From Cyrtodaria siliqua (taxonomy: Eukaryota; Mollusca; Bivalvia; Adapedonta; Hiatellidae): a stretch of 64,000 bases of DNA. A program made the translations under genes and the position numbers. Each line of letters opens with the position of its first letter. The first letter of the stretch is position 1. Of this stretch, positions 44,711 through 56,600 are shown one piece after another. Location of the stretch: assembly GCA_037043455.1 (NCBI GenBank), contig JAWPHD010001222.1, positions 124,001 to 188,000 on the forward strand, written 5' to 3'. The notes under the pieces were generated by a model. It made no database searches. It saw only the letters and a list, made by a program, of their open reading frames with translations, and was not told where the DNA came from.

Positions 44711-45253
44711 TATATTGCAGGAAAATAAAGTATTCTATGATGTCTGTGATATGTATAGTGATGACGAGGATGATTGTCCTGTTCCTTCCGACTTTGTTTG
44801 ATCGCATTAAAAAACGATTTCAGAATCGATTCCCTCTGACTTTGTTTAATCACATCAGTTCGGGCTGATAGATCATGAGGCGTTGCAAGAATGCTAACTT
44901 TATCCCGTGGGCCATATTAAAATGTTACTTATTGGGATAAGCAGAGCCCTGGTTTATCGATATTGACTGCCGGCTTGTTTTCACGTATTGACAGCATTTG
45001 GCCAGTTTAATTTCACCCAGGCTTGATTTGTTTATTGTGATAAAGCGATCCTGTTCCAATAGTAACTTATTTTGAAATCTAGTTGAACATCTGGCTATAA
45101 GTACCCACGGAACTTTGCCTAGAGACCTGCTAGATTTGAAAATAAGTAAGCCATTTGGCAGGAGGCGTCCTTGTGCTTCCTTGGAGATCGGCTGGATTTG
45201 AATCTAGTTGGGATAAAGTGTCAAATCATGTTATCAATTATCCTATGATAAGT

Positions 45254-46087
45254 CAGGGAGTACGTTATAGGGAGGAGAAACGGGCTCGTTTTGCCGATTT
45301 ATGTTGTCGCGCATGTGTTTCACTACTCCGTGAAAATGACTACTTCCGGTTGTTTCGCGAGTGTGTGAAAAATAGCAAATTCTTATAAATTATTACACTT
45401 ACAAACTCAATAAAGGAGCTAAATGTAAACATAAGTATTATTTATTCACATTGTGTCCTCTGATACAGAGCGTGTATTTGTTTGCATGTTTAAAAGCACA
45501 TTTTACCAGACGGTTCCGTGTAACAAAGATGGCGCCACTCGGCGCCAAGTAAAAAATGGTGACAGTGTATAGCTATTGTAAACGAGATACGAGACTACGG
45601 GTTATTTAGGCATTAATAATAACAAAAAGTGAATAGTAAACATATTTATCTTTGTCAAGAAGGTAATTTCATGGTGGTGATTATAAGACAAAGCCTAAAA
45701 AGAGGTGATGAAAATGTGACTTTTGAGATATCAGCTAAATTTTTAATTTTATAGAATTAAAAATGGTGTGGAGCTATTGCAAACGAGATACGAAGTATGG
45801 GTTATATTAGGCATTAATAATAACAAAAAGTGAATAGTAGACATATTTATCTTTGTCAAGAATGTTATTTCGTGATGTTGATTATAACAGAAAGCCGTAA
45901 AAAGGGGCTGTAAAAACTGCCTAATTTGAGATGTTGGCTGAAATTTTAACTTTTCAAATGTAACGCGCTTACGATCGATTTACCTGTATCGATAAAATAG
46001 TAAATGGCGGCGTTCTAGCGCGACAACATAAATCGATAAACTAGAGCGTTTATGAACCCGTTTCTCCTCCCTATAACGTACTCCCTG
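45254..46087. mobile_element. 834-bp inverted-repeat element, 7-bp TSD
   Basis: Termini CAGGGAGTACGTTATAGGGA are perfect inverted repeats for over 30 bp, flanked by GATAAGT on both sides (45247-45253, 46088-46094). The interior holds two tandem units of about 200 bp (45569 and 45771: 'aaacgagatacga', 'ggcattaataataacaaaaa'). No transposase. The element begins 20 bp outside the Polinton end. Confidence 0.88.
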
Positions 46088-46381
46088 GATAAGTATAGAA
46101 ACTAGGGGTATCAGTCAAGTTTTTTCCGAAGGGGTTTGCAAAACGACTTTTAAATTTGTTGGTGGGGCTTGACAGCACAATGTTACCCCGTCTTGGAACT
46201 TATTGTTGTTTCGATCAGTTTTTCCTGGTGTTTTTAGTTTGTTTTTCGTGCCGTGACATGCAAATTTGCCAACTTGTCATGTAGGGGACCCCGAGGGGAA
46301 AACTGTGCTGATACCCCTAGGTTCATGTACATTTCCTGTTCATGATTTATGGAGCGGACCTTAATATACGTATATAAGAAG

Positions 46382-47280
46382 TATACAAGCAAGGTTTTAC
46401 GCAAGCGTAAAATAGCTGCCGGGAGACAAGAAGTTAACATAATAATATATCAAGTCAAGGGTGTTAAAACAATATTGAAAAAAAAAAAATGTTGTCACGG
46501 AGCCATAAACACGCCACGACCGTTTTTTCTTACATTCTTCCCGATTTTTACCATCAGTTCTTTCTACCAAGCATTTTAAATCAATGTGGGCGACCTCGCT
46601 TCTTTCTGTTCAAAAATCTTGACATGCCTTACATATTGATTACAATTACTTTGTAATACGACGTGCTAGAAGTACACATCACCACAAAGATACAATTGTT
46701 CACGTGTGCGTTAGAGTGTACATTACATATAAACTGTTCACTGTTACGATGTGTAATTATTAAGATTGCGTTATCAAAGTGAAAAATTTAAAGGGAATAA
46801 TATAAACCAATGAAAATTAAAAAAAGAAAAGGGAAATCAGCAGGCTTGAACCCTACCTTCATGGGCACTAACACAGCGCCTCAACCAACTGCACTATTGA
46901 GGCTTCTGAATGTTTTGTTGCTAATATACATATAATAGTAACAAGCAAAGTTTTACGCAAGCGTAAAATAGCTGCCGAGAGGAAATAGCATATATCTGGG
47001 TAGGGACTGGAAACAAAGTTTAACATAATAACATATCAAGTCACGGGTGTTAAAACAATATAGAAAGAAAAAAATGTTGACGTAAACACGCCACAACCGT
47101 TTTTTTTCCTTACCAGACACATTCTTCCGGAGTTTTACCATCAGTTGTTCCTACCAAACATTTTGAATTCAGGTGGGCGACCTCGCTTCTCTCTGTTCAA
47201 ATACCTTGATTTGCCTTACATACTGATTACAATTCAACTTCGGAGCACGACGTGCTAGAAGTACACATTAGCGCAGAAAT
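46382..47280. repeat. Tandem duplication of about 570 bp
   Basis: 'ttttacgcaagcgtaaaata' through 'acgacgtgctagaagtacac' occurs at 46395-46675 and again at 46953-47263 with about 10-15% divergence and indels. Confidence 0.75.
46845..46915 (-). mobile_element. Degenerate tRNA-like SINE head
   Basis: Minus strand 'CAGTTGGTTGAGGCG' and 'GGGTTCAAGCC' look like tRNA box A and B, between the two duplicated units. Confidence 0.4.
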
Positions 47281-47439
47281 ACAGGTGTTCACGAGAATAC
47301 CGCATTATAAATAGGTATTATTACATAAAAAGGTATTATTCCATTAAAAATACAGATTTGGACTTATTCCATTCCAATACTTGCGTTTCATTCAGTTTCA
47401 TTATGCTCCGTAAAAAAATCCGGACGTGAAGATCCCGGA

Positions 47440-47885
47440 AATATTGCTGCATTCTACACTTTAGTAGACTGCTCTACGAAAACATCATTTGAGGCAATAA
47501 AACGGCAAGCTTTGAACATTGAAAAATATGTGTTTATACCATTCAAGTTTTTTAGACGGGTTCCCTAGGAATTGAAGTTGTAATGCATGCTTATTGTCGG
47601 CTACGTGATTCACAGTCTGTTAACCATAGCCATATTCTAAAGCCATATAAGAGTCATATAATGATTACATGCTACATTTCAGTAGACTGGTTTACGAAAA
47701 CGTCATTTCAGCCAAGTGAAATGGTAACCTTTCAACATTACAAAATATGTGTTTATACCATTCAACTTTTTCAGACGAGTTCTCTAGGAATTCAAGTTGT
47801 AAAGCATGTGTATTGCCACTTACATGAGTCACAGTTTGTTAACCATAGACAAATATAAAAGTCATATAAGAGTCAGCTGCCTTTG
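47440..47885. repeat. Two ~215-bp tandem units
   Basis: 'gtagactg', 'aaatatgtgtttataccatt' and 'cacagt.tgttaaccata' recur at the same spacing in 47455-47665 and 47668-47880. Confidence 0.75.
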
Positions 47886-48004
47886 GCACTTTTGGCAGCT
47901 AAATAATATTTATCACCTTGACCTTAACGAATAAACGGTTCTGCACGTCGTCTTGATAAGGTGAGTATTTGTGGCAATTTTTTTTAAATTCTGTTCATAT
48001 AGGC

Positions 48005-48380
48005 GATAAATGTCATAGTTCCAAATTACCATAAATGGAATTATTGATAAATATCATTTAAAGCAAAATAAATCACTGCAATTGAATGCAAAATCCTTTA
48101 CTGGTCAAATTAAGCATTATTGCCATTAAGTATAAATATTTTTCATACAGTTGCTGTAATTTTTTCTCTGTAAATCAGTAATTTTTCATTTTTATAAATA
48201 TGTTCCATATATGGTCATTAGAACTGTGATGTCATGGCTCTCAAAATGGCGGCTTCAATATCTGTTTCAACAGAATCTTCAAATGATTATGTCTTCTTGT
48301 TGATAATTCTTTCACCTTTATTCAGCTTTTTCAGAACTCTCAATAATAAAGATGGTTTAATGGCTGTGTAGCTAACCTCC
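48005..48380. mobile_element. Partial family-1 TTAA MITE
   Basis: 'catatatggtcat', 'gaactgtgatgtcat' and 'aaaatggcggctt' match the right half of 9243-10089, ending 'cctcccTTTA' against the next repeat. The left inverted arm is missing. Confidence 0.7.
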
Positions 48381-48385
48381 CTTTA

Positions 48386-48855
48386 GGTTTACCACCACCA
48401 ATTACATGTAAACCTCCGAGGTGTAGTCGAATGTAGTTCCTATAATAAAAAGTAATCCCTCCTTTTTCGATGGAAACGGGCATTATAAGTAGGGGAAAAC
48501 TGCCCATTTCTATTCGATTTTGTGGTTATATGTATAAGAAGCGTATTAATAGGTTTTACTGGATCACTGATGAACATTTTCGAAATTTCGACTCTATGCT
48601 TACACTTTGTGAGCAATGAAAACAGTCGATCAATAAAACAGCTGTACCCTTGACCTGTTTAGTAAACAAACAAGAACTTTCTTACATGTCTTGTGACCCC
48701 ACGTTTTCTGATGATTTTTCAAGTGGAAAAATAGTTTTCTATATGAACATTACACTGCTGCATTATCCATACTTGAGTTGAATTTGCAGCAAATCATTAA
48801 TATGTGACACTTTAACATTGGTGTCTATGGGGAAAATAATTGGTGCTTTCATACC
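48386..48855 (+). mobile_element. TTAA-type repeat (family GGTTTACC), copy 3
   Basis: Complete unit, near-identical to copy 4 (only a few differences, e.g. length of an A run and one C/T). Joined directly to the family-1 fragment on its left. Confidence 0.8.
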
Positions 48856-49731
48856 TATAAGAGATGCGTGCAGTAATTAGGACTCGCTCAGATTCGTACC
48901 TAGGGACACTTTTCCGATAACAATTGGTAAAATAAGCTCAGAAATAAGTTTTCCATAGTTTATTACATAGGTTTTGAGCGTTTTTAGTCCAATTTTGCAT
49001 ATAAAAGCCGTAATTTTGAGTTTCATTTTATTTTCTTGTTTAAAATGACGTATTGGTGAAGTGTTTGCAGTTGAACTATGTCTTTTTGGTATCAACATGT
49101 AGGGTAGCATGTTTGCAACATGTTTTCATGAATTAAATTTGCATGACAACAGGTTTGGTAGGCATGAAACCACTAAATCTTTCCCCTACCCCCCTAAAAT
49201 AGGATACTGTGAAAAATGAAGATTTGTGTAAAAGGTAAAATATTATTCCTTATCATTCAAACTCGACTTGGTAGCGTTCAGCTAGTATCAATTCTGATTT
49301 TAGCAGTATTTTTGGCATTATTAAGCTCGTATTCGCTACTATAATCAGGTATGATACCACCAATTTTGAAGAATTTGACTGAAAAATCAAATTTGGCATG
49401 AAAATCGACATAAATTGGCATATTCATCGTCCTAATTGTACCTAAAATGCATATTTTATTTATGTCCATTGAATGTTCTAAACATTTGATCTATTTAATA
49501 TGTTGTATTGACAAGAAGTGCCGTTTGGTATGACAATTCAGACAGTGTAAAATTAAAAAAAAAATCTCTGATTTTTGTCAATTTCAGACTATTGTCCTTG
49601 GTATTCACAAGACCATATCTCGGCAAATAATCATTCGATTTGCATGAAGTAGGTGTTTTTAAGCTTGTTATGAAAATGACAACACAACATTCTCATTTAA
49701 GAAACATCTGAACATGTTTTCTCCTCTTATA
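48856..49731. other. Non-coding spacer between two repeat copies
   Basis: Nothing recognised. Confidence 0.4.
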
Positions 49732-50202
49732 GGTTTACCACCACCAATTACATGTAAACCTCCGAGGTGTAGTCGAATGTAGTTCCTATAATAAAAAGTA
49801 ATCCCTCCTTTTTCGATGGAAACGGGCATTATAAGTAGGGGAAAACTGCCCATTTCTATTCGATTTTGTGGTTATATGTATAAGAAGCGTATTAATAGGT
49901 TTTACTGGATCACTGATGAACATTTTCGAAATTTCGACTCTATGCTTACACTTTGTGAGCAATGAAAACAGTCGATCAATAAAAACAGCTGTACCCTTGA
50001 CCTGTTTAGTAAACAAACAAGAACTTTCTTACATGTCTTGTGACCCCACGTTTTCTGATGATTTTTCAAGTGGAAAAATAGTTTTCTATATGAACATTAC
50101 ACTGCTGTATTATCCATACTTGAGTTGAATTTGCAGCAAATCATTAATATGTGACACTTTAACATTGGTGTCTATGGGGAAAATAATTGGTGCTTTCATA
50201 CC
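49732..50202 (+). mobile_element. TTAA-type repeat (family GGTTTACC), copy 4
   Basis: Same orientation as copy 3, about 1.35 kb apart. The right end abuts the TTAA of the following element. Confidence 0.8.
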
Positions 50203-50207
50203 TTTAA

Positions 50208-50305
50208 CCCTTATGCCGGCCGGATCCGGCCTATACTGACTCGCCCTTATCCCGGCCGAATCCGGCCTCTACGCGCTCGCCCTTATGCCGGCCGTAACCG
50301 GCCTT
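50208..50305. repeat. 36-bp GGCCGGATCCGGCC tandem repeat
   Basis: Three units of 'cttatgccggccg' + 'atccggcct' + 'ctcgcc'; period 36, the third incomplete. Each unit has a GGCCG-CGGCC palindrome and stands out as GC-rich. Confidence 0.85.
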
Positions 50306-51303
50306 GCATTAGACCATCCCAAACAAGCACCTGTTTTGCACATAGAACGGTGACGTAGTACGGTAAATTACCTCGTTTTGAACGCGGAAATAAATTTCAC
50401 ACAAATTGACGATCAAATCTTGGAAAAAGTCTAATTTTTGATGATTTAACGGCGAAATGAAGTTGGGAAGAAATATTTGAACAGAAAACTTTCAGAACTT
50501 GGTGATTGAAGTTATTCGACGATCGAAATAATGGGATTCTCGGCAAATAAAGTGCAGGAAATGTTGATTGAAGTGACGATATTTTCCAATAGTAACTTTG
50601 TTCGGAAGAAAAGTCGCCAACTACGACAAAAGAAAGAAAATAAATCGGCTTGAAAATACCTATTTGAGTGTTATAAAAAGACTCATGACATTCAAGTTTG
50701 AAAACTATAGACACTCAAGTAAAAACCTTATGGGAAGAGACGTTCCTATGCTACTTTTGTTTTGAACTTTGTCTGCTAAGTTATGTTACCATATCTGTAG
50801 TAAAATGGATATGCAGATATACAAATATGAAGTCCAGAAAAATGAAACTCCCCAAGATTCATAATGAGCTTACTACAAAGACGGTCGGAAGAGAAGGACA
50901 TATCTGAATAGTTTCCTCATTTGTCACTTGGCATTATAACTTGGCATATATGTTCCAGCCCATGAATGGTTCTGAAGAGAGGACAATTTGGCCTTACTTG
51001 GTATGAAAATAATGTTTTGATATTTACAACATATTTTAAAAAAGAATAACATTTTAAAACATAATATATCTTCGAAAAATGTCGACCAATTGCCACGATT
51101 GCCCGACAACTTTTTTTTTTTTAAACTACATAAAATTTGATTTATAAAAGACTGTAAACATGGTAAATATAAATAATCTTGTTGTTATATATATGGAATA
51201 TTTAAATATTTATAGCACTAAAATAAAATGGTAAAGAATGGCACAATGATTACGGGATACTTTATTATAAGCCAACACTCAACACATATAAGAAAATTTT
51301 ATT

Positions 51304-51615
51304 TTGTTTATTTTCAACTGTTGGTATTTTTCCCCCAGAAACTCCTTCTTTGACAAGCTGGTACAAGAAGTCGCAGCAGTTGTGTTCACTTGGATACCAA
51401 TGACGATGTGTGATGCCTCCATGAACCGTCTTCAAACTGTGTCAACTTTTGGAGACTGTGTGACAGACCGGTTTGGTGACAGTCACTTCTTACCTGGCGT
51501 TGACGTTTCCTGTTCATTGGTGTATTTAAAAAGTGTTTTTACTAAACAAAGTGACACAGAATGTCTAACAAAAATTAATTCAATACAAAATTCAAATGGA
51601 ATAAGAAAAGTATGA
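51304..51615 (+). CDS. Unrecognised 103-codon frame
   Basis: Preceded by a good acceptor-like tract ('tttttcccccag' at 51329-51340). Encodes 'FDKLVQEVAAVVFTWIPMTM' and a Cys-containing tail. No domain recognised; may be an exon, a captured fragment or chance. Confidence 0.2.
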   Translation: MFIFNCWYFSPRNSFFDKLVQEVAAVVFTWIPMTMCDASMNRLQTVSTFGDCVTDRFGDSHFLPGVDVSCSLVYLKSVFTKQSDTECLTKINSIQNSNGIRKV

Positions 51616-52133
51616 CCTGAAGTTGGAAAGCTCTTGTCATTTTCTTGGATTGAAGGTGTTTGTCAGGTGGGTGTCTTATTGCCCATGTGTATTGAATAAT
51701 AATGGGGAAAAGCATATGTAAATGTACATCAGTGTTAGGGTTAGTATTATACATATGAATTTAAATGGAATTATGAGTGAATCTGTATATAACAGACAAA
51801 CAATAAAAAAAACATTTATAAATTTAGTGGAAATATTATACTATTTTACTAAAATTAGTGATAAAAACTGGATTTTTGTTGGACTTAATTGGAATAAACG
51901 AACAATACAACACCTGTATGTAGGTTTTTTATTTACCCACATTTCACAATTTGTTTTATTAAAATATTCCTATTTTTGCATGAGTTATGGCATGTTTACT
52001 AACATCACCTTGTTGCATTATCTGTAATTTTGCCTCAGCAGCAGATTAATGTAAGGAAATGGACACAGTGTGATCACTGATAAGATAAGGAGATTGATCT
52101 TCTGTAAGCACTGGTTATCTAAGGGGTAAAGGG

Positions 52134-53436
52134 TTAAATTAACCCCGGTGCATGACCTGGTATAGCACATGTTACTTGCTTACAATTTCTTGTAAATAAA
52201 GATTCATTTGTTTGGTGCAAATTCATTACGTTTTGGCTCTTAAGAACAGAAAATATCATTATCTGACAATTTTAAGTTGGACCCCTACTGCCACGAAAAG
52301 CTTGATGTGCACTAGCGGGCTCAAGATACAACTATAAGCAAAGTTTGGAAGGTCTAGTGCATACAGTTTGTGAAAAAGTGACCTAAACGCAAAAGTTGAA
52401 CCTAAAAATTATTACTGGAGGGTGAAGGTCACTTCCACATTTGCTTTGTCACGTTGCGATGTACCACCCAAGATACAACTAAAAGCAAAGTTTGTAAGGT
52501 CTAGTGCATACAGTTTGTGAGAAATGACCTAAACCAAGGATTTATCCATAGATAAATCCTTGCCTAAACACAAAACTGGACCGTTGACGCCATCGCCTTA
52601 GCCGCCGCCGCCGGAAAAGCAACACATGTCTCCTTATATTTCGAAAAGGCGAGACAAAAACTAGTTGCTGCAGTAATAAAGCCCAAACTATAAATCCTTT
52701 CAACAGAAAACTTTACTCATCTGATTGAATAATGACGGCACCATTAGGTATGATTGCCCTAGAGCCAATTAATTACCAATTTTGTATTGTAAATTTTACC
52801 GTCTTTAACAGCTTACGTAAAGGATTTCTAAACATTAATTCAAAAGAATTAATGACAAATTAATTTATAACAACAAAGATAAGAGAACCAGGGAAAATAT
52901 CATAATTATGTTCCAAGAGAATTCTGATTTTGATAGAAAATACTAGTCACCTAATCAAGTTTTTTCAAAAATAACTGAAACAAGTTACACCCCTGACTGT
53001 TTATCCATCACTTACTTCCTTAGAGCTGGGGACATTTGAAACCTTGGTAGGTTTTGGAAGTGGATCAATGAGTAACATTGAAATTATTAAAGCAAGAGCT
53101 TTAACGTTCGCAGGGTATGGGGACATTTTAGAAGCCTGTCCAGAAGGGTAATTTCCCAACAAGGGGCCTGGCCCCATATTTTTTCTGCTCAAATGATAGC
53201 AAGGAGCCAGAAGATCATAATCCAAACATTTTTGACCCCCACCATAGGCTGTCCAAGTCCATTTTCCTTTATATATGGCCCTTTATTTTTAAAGCTTGGC
53301 CCTTTATTTATATGGCCCCTTTGTTAATGGCCATACATGGCCCTTTGCAAGGTGGCACCTTGCTCTATTCCATTTGACCGTCCGGCTTTACATTCCCTCC
53401 CAAAGATGCAATGCTTTCTCATTTTCGCTTATTATG
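52134..53436. other. Non-coding with bivalve-type repeat pieces
   Basis: 'gatacaacta.aagcaaagttt' units repeat at 52326 and 52471. A hairpin AAGGATTTATC/GATAAATCCTT lies at 52537-52562. Nothing coding recognised. Confidence 0.5.
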
Positions 53437-53512
53437 TGACCCCACCGGGAATCAAACCCAGTACTTCATTATAGAGAGGAAAGTATGCTAGCCACTCGGC
53501 CACAGCAGATCC
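53437..53512 (-). mobile_element. tRNA-derived SINE head (Ser/Leu-like)
   Basis: Minus strand box A TGGCCGAGTGG (fits TRGYNNARNNG exactly) and box B GGTTTGATTCC (one change). Spacing suits a class II tRNA with a variable arm. No clean acceptor stem, so repeat rather than gene. Confidence 0.55.
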
Positions 53513-54179
53513 ATTTTATTTCAAAGTAGGATGGCCATAGGTGGAGGACAGTATGTATACATATTAAAATTATAAAGTTTAAAGCCTGTTGGGCAACTAG
53601 CACCTTATAAACTGAGGTAGTCCAAACTTTCATGTTTTCTGAAACACATTACTGCGACTCCTTCCTGTCCTTAGTCAAGTTTATTTGTGGATCAACAATC
53701 GATCACCTGAGGATCTTTGAAATGATGAAAAAATTGTCCTTTCGCAAATGCTGATTGAAGATGTTTTTAAGCCTTTCTTTATGTAAGTCTTTGTAAAAAC
53801 ATGCAAACTCTCTACATACAAAACTTTGGACCCAGCAGTTGCAGCCATCTTTGACCCCAGGGACTTCAAATGAGCAAACTTGGGTTAGCGATCATTAATA
53901 ATAATAAAGAACAAGAGGGCCTGTGGATGCTCTACAAGCTAAAAAAGGGGTTTCATCTTTAAATTCCTTCCAATACCCTACAAGTGCAAAACACAACAAC
54001 ACCCTCAACCGAAATTTAAACCCACAACTCCATACTAACAATTTAAAAAGAAGATTGTTTAAGTTTTCTCTGTATGTATATAAGTCTATATATATAAGTC
54101 TATATATAAAACATGCAAAATCGGTATATACAAACTTTAGAAAAATTAACAAAAGAAAACAAGAAATATCACTGTAAGT
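53513..54179. other. Non-coding, nothing recognised
   Basis: AT-rich with a short TA-like run near 54085. Confidence 0.4.
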
Positions 54180-54605
54180 GATAAATGCCCCTGAAGTGTC
54201 CTTTGACCTCTATGTATGACCTTGGAGCCATGGACCTGGATTTTGTGCACGACAGGTCGTTTGGTTGTGGTGAGCACTTGTGCCAAGTTATTTGAAAATC
54301 CGTCCAGGCATGCAAAAGTTATTGACCGGACACAATTTGACCTTTGACCTCTAAGTGTGACCTTGACCTTGGGGCCACAGACATGGATTTTGTGCGCGAC
54401 ACATCGTCTTGTTGTGGTGAGCACTTGTGCCAAGTTATTTGAAAATCCGTCCACGAATGCCAGAGTTATTGACCGGACACAATTTGACTTTTGACCTCCA
54501 AGTGTGACCTTGACCTTGATGACCTGGGTTTTGCGTGCGACACATCGTCTTGTTATGGTGATCACTATATGCCCCCGAGATTTTCGAAATGAAATACGCA
54601 ACTAG
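54180..54605. repeat. Tandem repeat, ~160-bp units ('gaccttgacctt')
   Basis: About 2.5 units with 'tgtgccaagttatttgaaaa', 'gttattgaccggacacaatt' and 'gtgaccttgacctt'. Reading frames across it are repeat artefacts. Confidence 0.85.
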
Positions 54606-55090
54606 GCTTGGTACTGATCATCCCTGCCAAGATTCATTGAAATCCAGCAAGGAGTTCAGAAGAGACTAATCTGGACAAAGTTTGTGTATTAAAACCTTTA
54701 AAGGGCCATAACTCTGCCAAAATAAATTCAACTGAAATATGGCAAAGACATGCATAACAAGGCTTGATACTGATCATCCTTGTCAAGTTTCGTTGAAATC
54801 CGGCCAGGGGTTCAGGAGACTGGCCCGGAAAAAGTTTGCGTATTAAAACTTTAAAGGGCCATAACTCGGATGAACAAAACGATGATATGCACAACTAGAC
54901 ATGGAAATGATCATCCCTAAAAAGTTTTGTTTAAATCCGGCCATGGGTTCAAGAGAACTAGTCCAGACAAAGTTTGTGTATTAAAACCTTTAAAGGGCCA
55001 TAACTCCGCCAAAATCATTCAACCGGAACACGGTGACAATATGTACAACTAGGCTAAGTACTGATCATCCCTGCAATCCGGTCCGGCTGC
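54606..55090. repeat. Tandem repeat, ~150-bp units ('aaagggccataactc')
   Basis: About three units containing 'aaagggccataactc', 'tactgatcatcc' and 'gaaatccggcca'. Confidence 0.85.
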
Positions 55091-55435
55091 TTTCTGAACT
55101 TGTCCGACCTTTCATTGATATTACAATCTGATAAAGTTTGGTAAAGATCGGATGAAAAATGAAGGCGCTATCATCTTAACGAGGCAAAAATATAGCATTT
55201 TTCAATAATTAAAGGGCACATAACTCTGGTGTTCCTGGTCCGATATAGCTGATTTTCAAAATAGTCCGACCTTTCATTGATATTAACAATCTGTTAAAGT
55301 TTGGTAACGATAGGATGAAAAATGAAGGCCCTTGTAGTTTCAAAGAAGATTTTTGAACTTCTTTCCTATAACTCTATGTGAAACTGATCCAACAAGGGCC
55401 TCTAAGCTCCCAATTAAAGAAAAACAAAACAAGGT
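55091..55435. repeat. Tandem units of the 'tttggtaaagatcgga' family
   Basis: Two units of 'tttcattgatatta', 'gtttggtaaagatcggatga'. Same family as the large intronic array at 59340-63560. Confidence 0.8.
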
Positions 55436-55499
55436 TTATTACGAGAAAAAATAATATTTAAAAAATATATATTTTTAAAAAAATAATAATATTAAAACA

Positions 55500-56600
55500 A
55501 GACTTGGCCCTCACTCAATCATCTGAATACTGGCACATTTTCAAACTTTTTCGAAATCTTATGGTCATATACAAACTGTTCAAGTTTGGTTAAGATCGTT
55601 CAAGAAATGTTGCCTCTGTTGTGTTAACAACATTGATATAAAAGACACCGACACATTTTGGTAAAGATCAAATTTAAAATGAAGGTGCTAGAGTGTAACA
55701 CCTGGGGCAGGGCTACATGTAATATATGAGAGCTGTGTGCCTTGTGGTTTCAGCGAAGATTTTTCAAGTTTTTCCGAATACAAGTCTATGTAAAACATGT
55801 CACCCCTGGTGCAGGCCAAATGTCACCATTTGAACAAACTTGGTAAAGGATCATAAGAGTATAGTAAATGCAAAATATTAAACCTCTGGCTCTTGTAGTT
55901 CCAGAGAAGAAGACTTTAATGTTTTTTCTATAAATTATAAGTCTATGTACTGTGACCCCGGGGCGGGGCCAAATTTGACCCAAGGGTCACCATTTGAACA
56001 AACTTGGTAATGGACCATAATCTTATAGTAAATGCAAAATATTGAACATCTGACTCTTGCAATTTCAGAGAAGAAGATTTATTTATGTTTTTCCAAATAC
56101 AAGTCTATGTAAAACTGTGACCCCTGGGGCAGGGTCAATTGTGAACCCAGGGTCACCATTTTAACAAACTTGGTAAATGACCATTATCTTATAGTAAATG
56201 CAAAATATTAAACCTCTGACTCTTGTAGTTTCAGAGAATAATTGTTTAAGTCTATGTAAAACTGTGACCCCTGGGGCGGGGTTAAATATGACCTGGGTTC
56301 ACCATTTGAACAAACTTGGTAAAGGACCATAATCTTACAGTAATTGCAAAATATTAAACCTCTGGCTCTTGTAGTTTCAGAGAAGATTTTTTAATTTTAT
56401 TTATTATAAGTCTATGTAAAACTGTGACCACCAGGGCAGGGCCAAATTAGACTCCAAGGTCACCATTTGAACAAACTTAGTAGAGGACAATGAGCTGATG
56501 CTACAAGCTCTGTGCCTTGTGGTTTCAGAGAAGAAGATTTTTTAAAGTTTTTTCCTTTGTAAGTCTATGAAAAAACATGCAAAATCTCAATATACAAATT
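55500..56600. repeat. Tandem repeat, ~170-180-bp units ('gtcaccatttgaacaaactt')
   Basis: About six units with 'tctatgtaaaactgtgaccc', 'accatttgaacaaacttggt' and 'gcaaaatattaaacctctg'. Confidence 0.85.

Larger units (their letters stand above)
29096..45234. mobile_element. Polinton/Maverick (adintovirus-like) integrated element, decayed
   Basis: Complete large DNA transposon/virus-like element bounded by long terminal inverted repeats. Gene set in order: PolB and two small genes leftwards; packaging ATPase, coiled-coil protein, minor capsid candidate, small virion-type proteins, major capsid, protease, PLA2-like protein and integrase rightwards. This combination (protein-primed PolB, retroviral-type integrase, adenain-like protease, A32/FtsK-type ATPase, jelly-roll capsid) defines Polintons and their adintovirus relatives. 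Nearly all genes have stops or frameshifts. About 5 kb of its 16.1 kb is later insertions, leaving about 11 kb. The 6-bp target duplication typical of Polintons could not be confirmed at the chosen ends. Confidence 0.93.
44099..45234. repeat. Polinton right terminal inverted repeat
   Basis: Inverted partner of 29096-29775. It carries a MITE (44271-44638) and an extra about 95 bp (44728-44822) that includes a partial duplication of 'tccctctgactttgtttaat'. Confidence 0.9.
50208..52133. mobile_element. Possible piggyBac-type element, 1.9 kb
   Basis: TTAA on both sides (50204-50207, 52134-52137). Left end CCCTTATGCC and right end, read inverted, CCCTTTACCCC, so both begin CCCTT as piggyBac-class termini do. 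The left end carries three tandem GGCC-rich units. The interior has only short frames (50698-50907, 51304-51615). None shows the DDD transposase, so non-autonomous or misjudged. Confidence 0.45.

Noticed and set aside
29090..45240. 6-bp Polinton target-site duplication
   Set aside because: Flanks at the best TIR boundaries do not match; only the palindromic CATG could be read as a repeat, which is uninformative.
50698..50907. 69-codon frame inside the TTAA element
   Set aside because: No transposase motif; short and unsupported.
54146..54601. 151-codon minus-strand frame
   Set aside because: Its internal repetition follows the ~160-bp tandem unit exactly.
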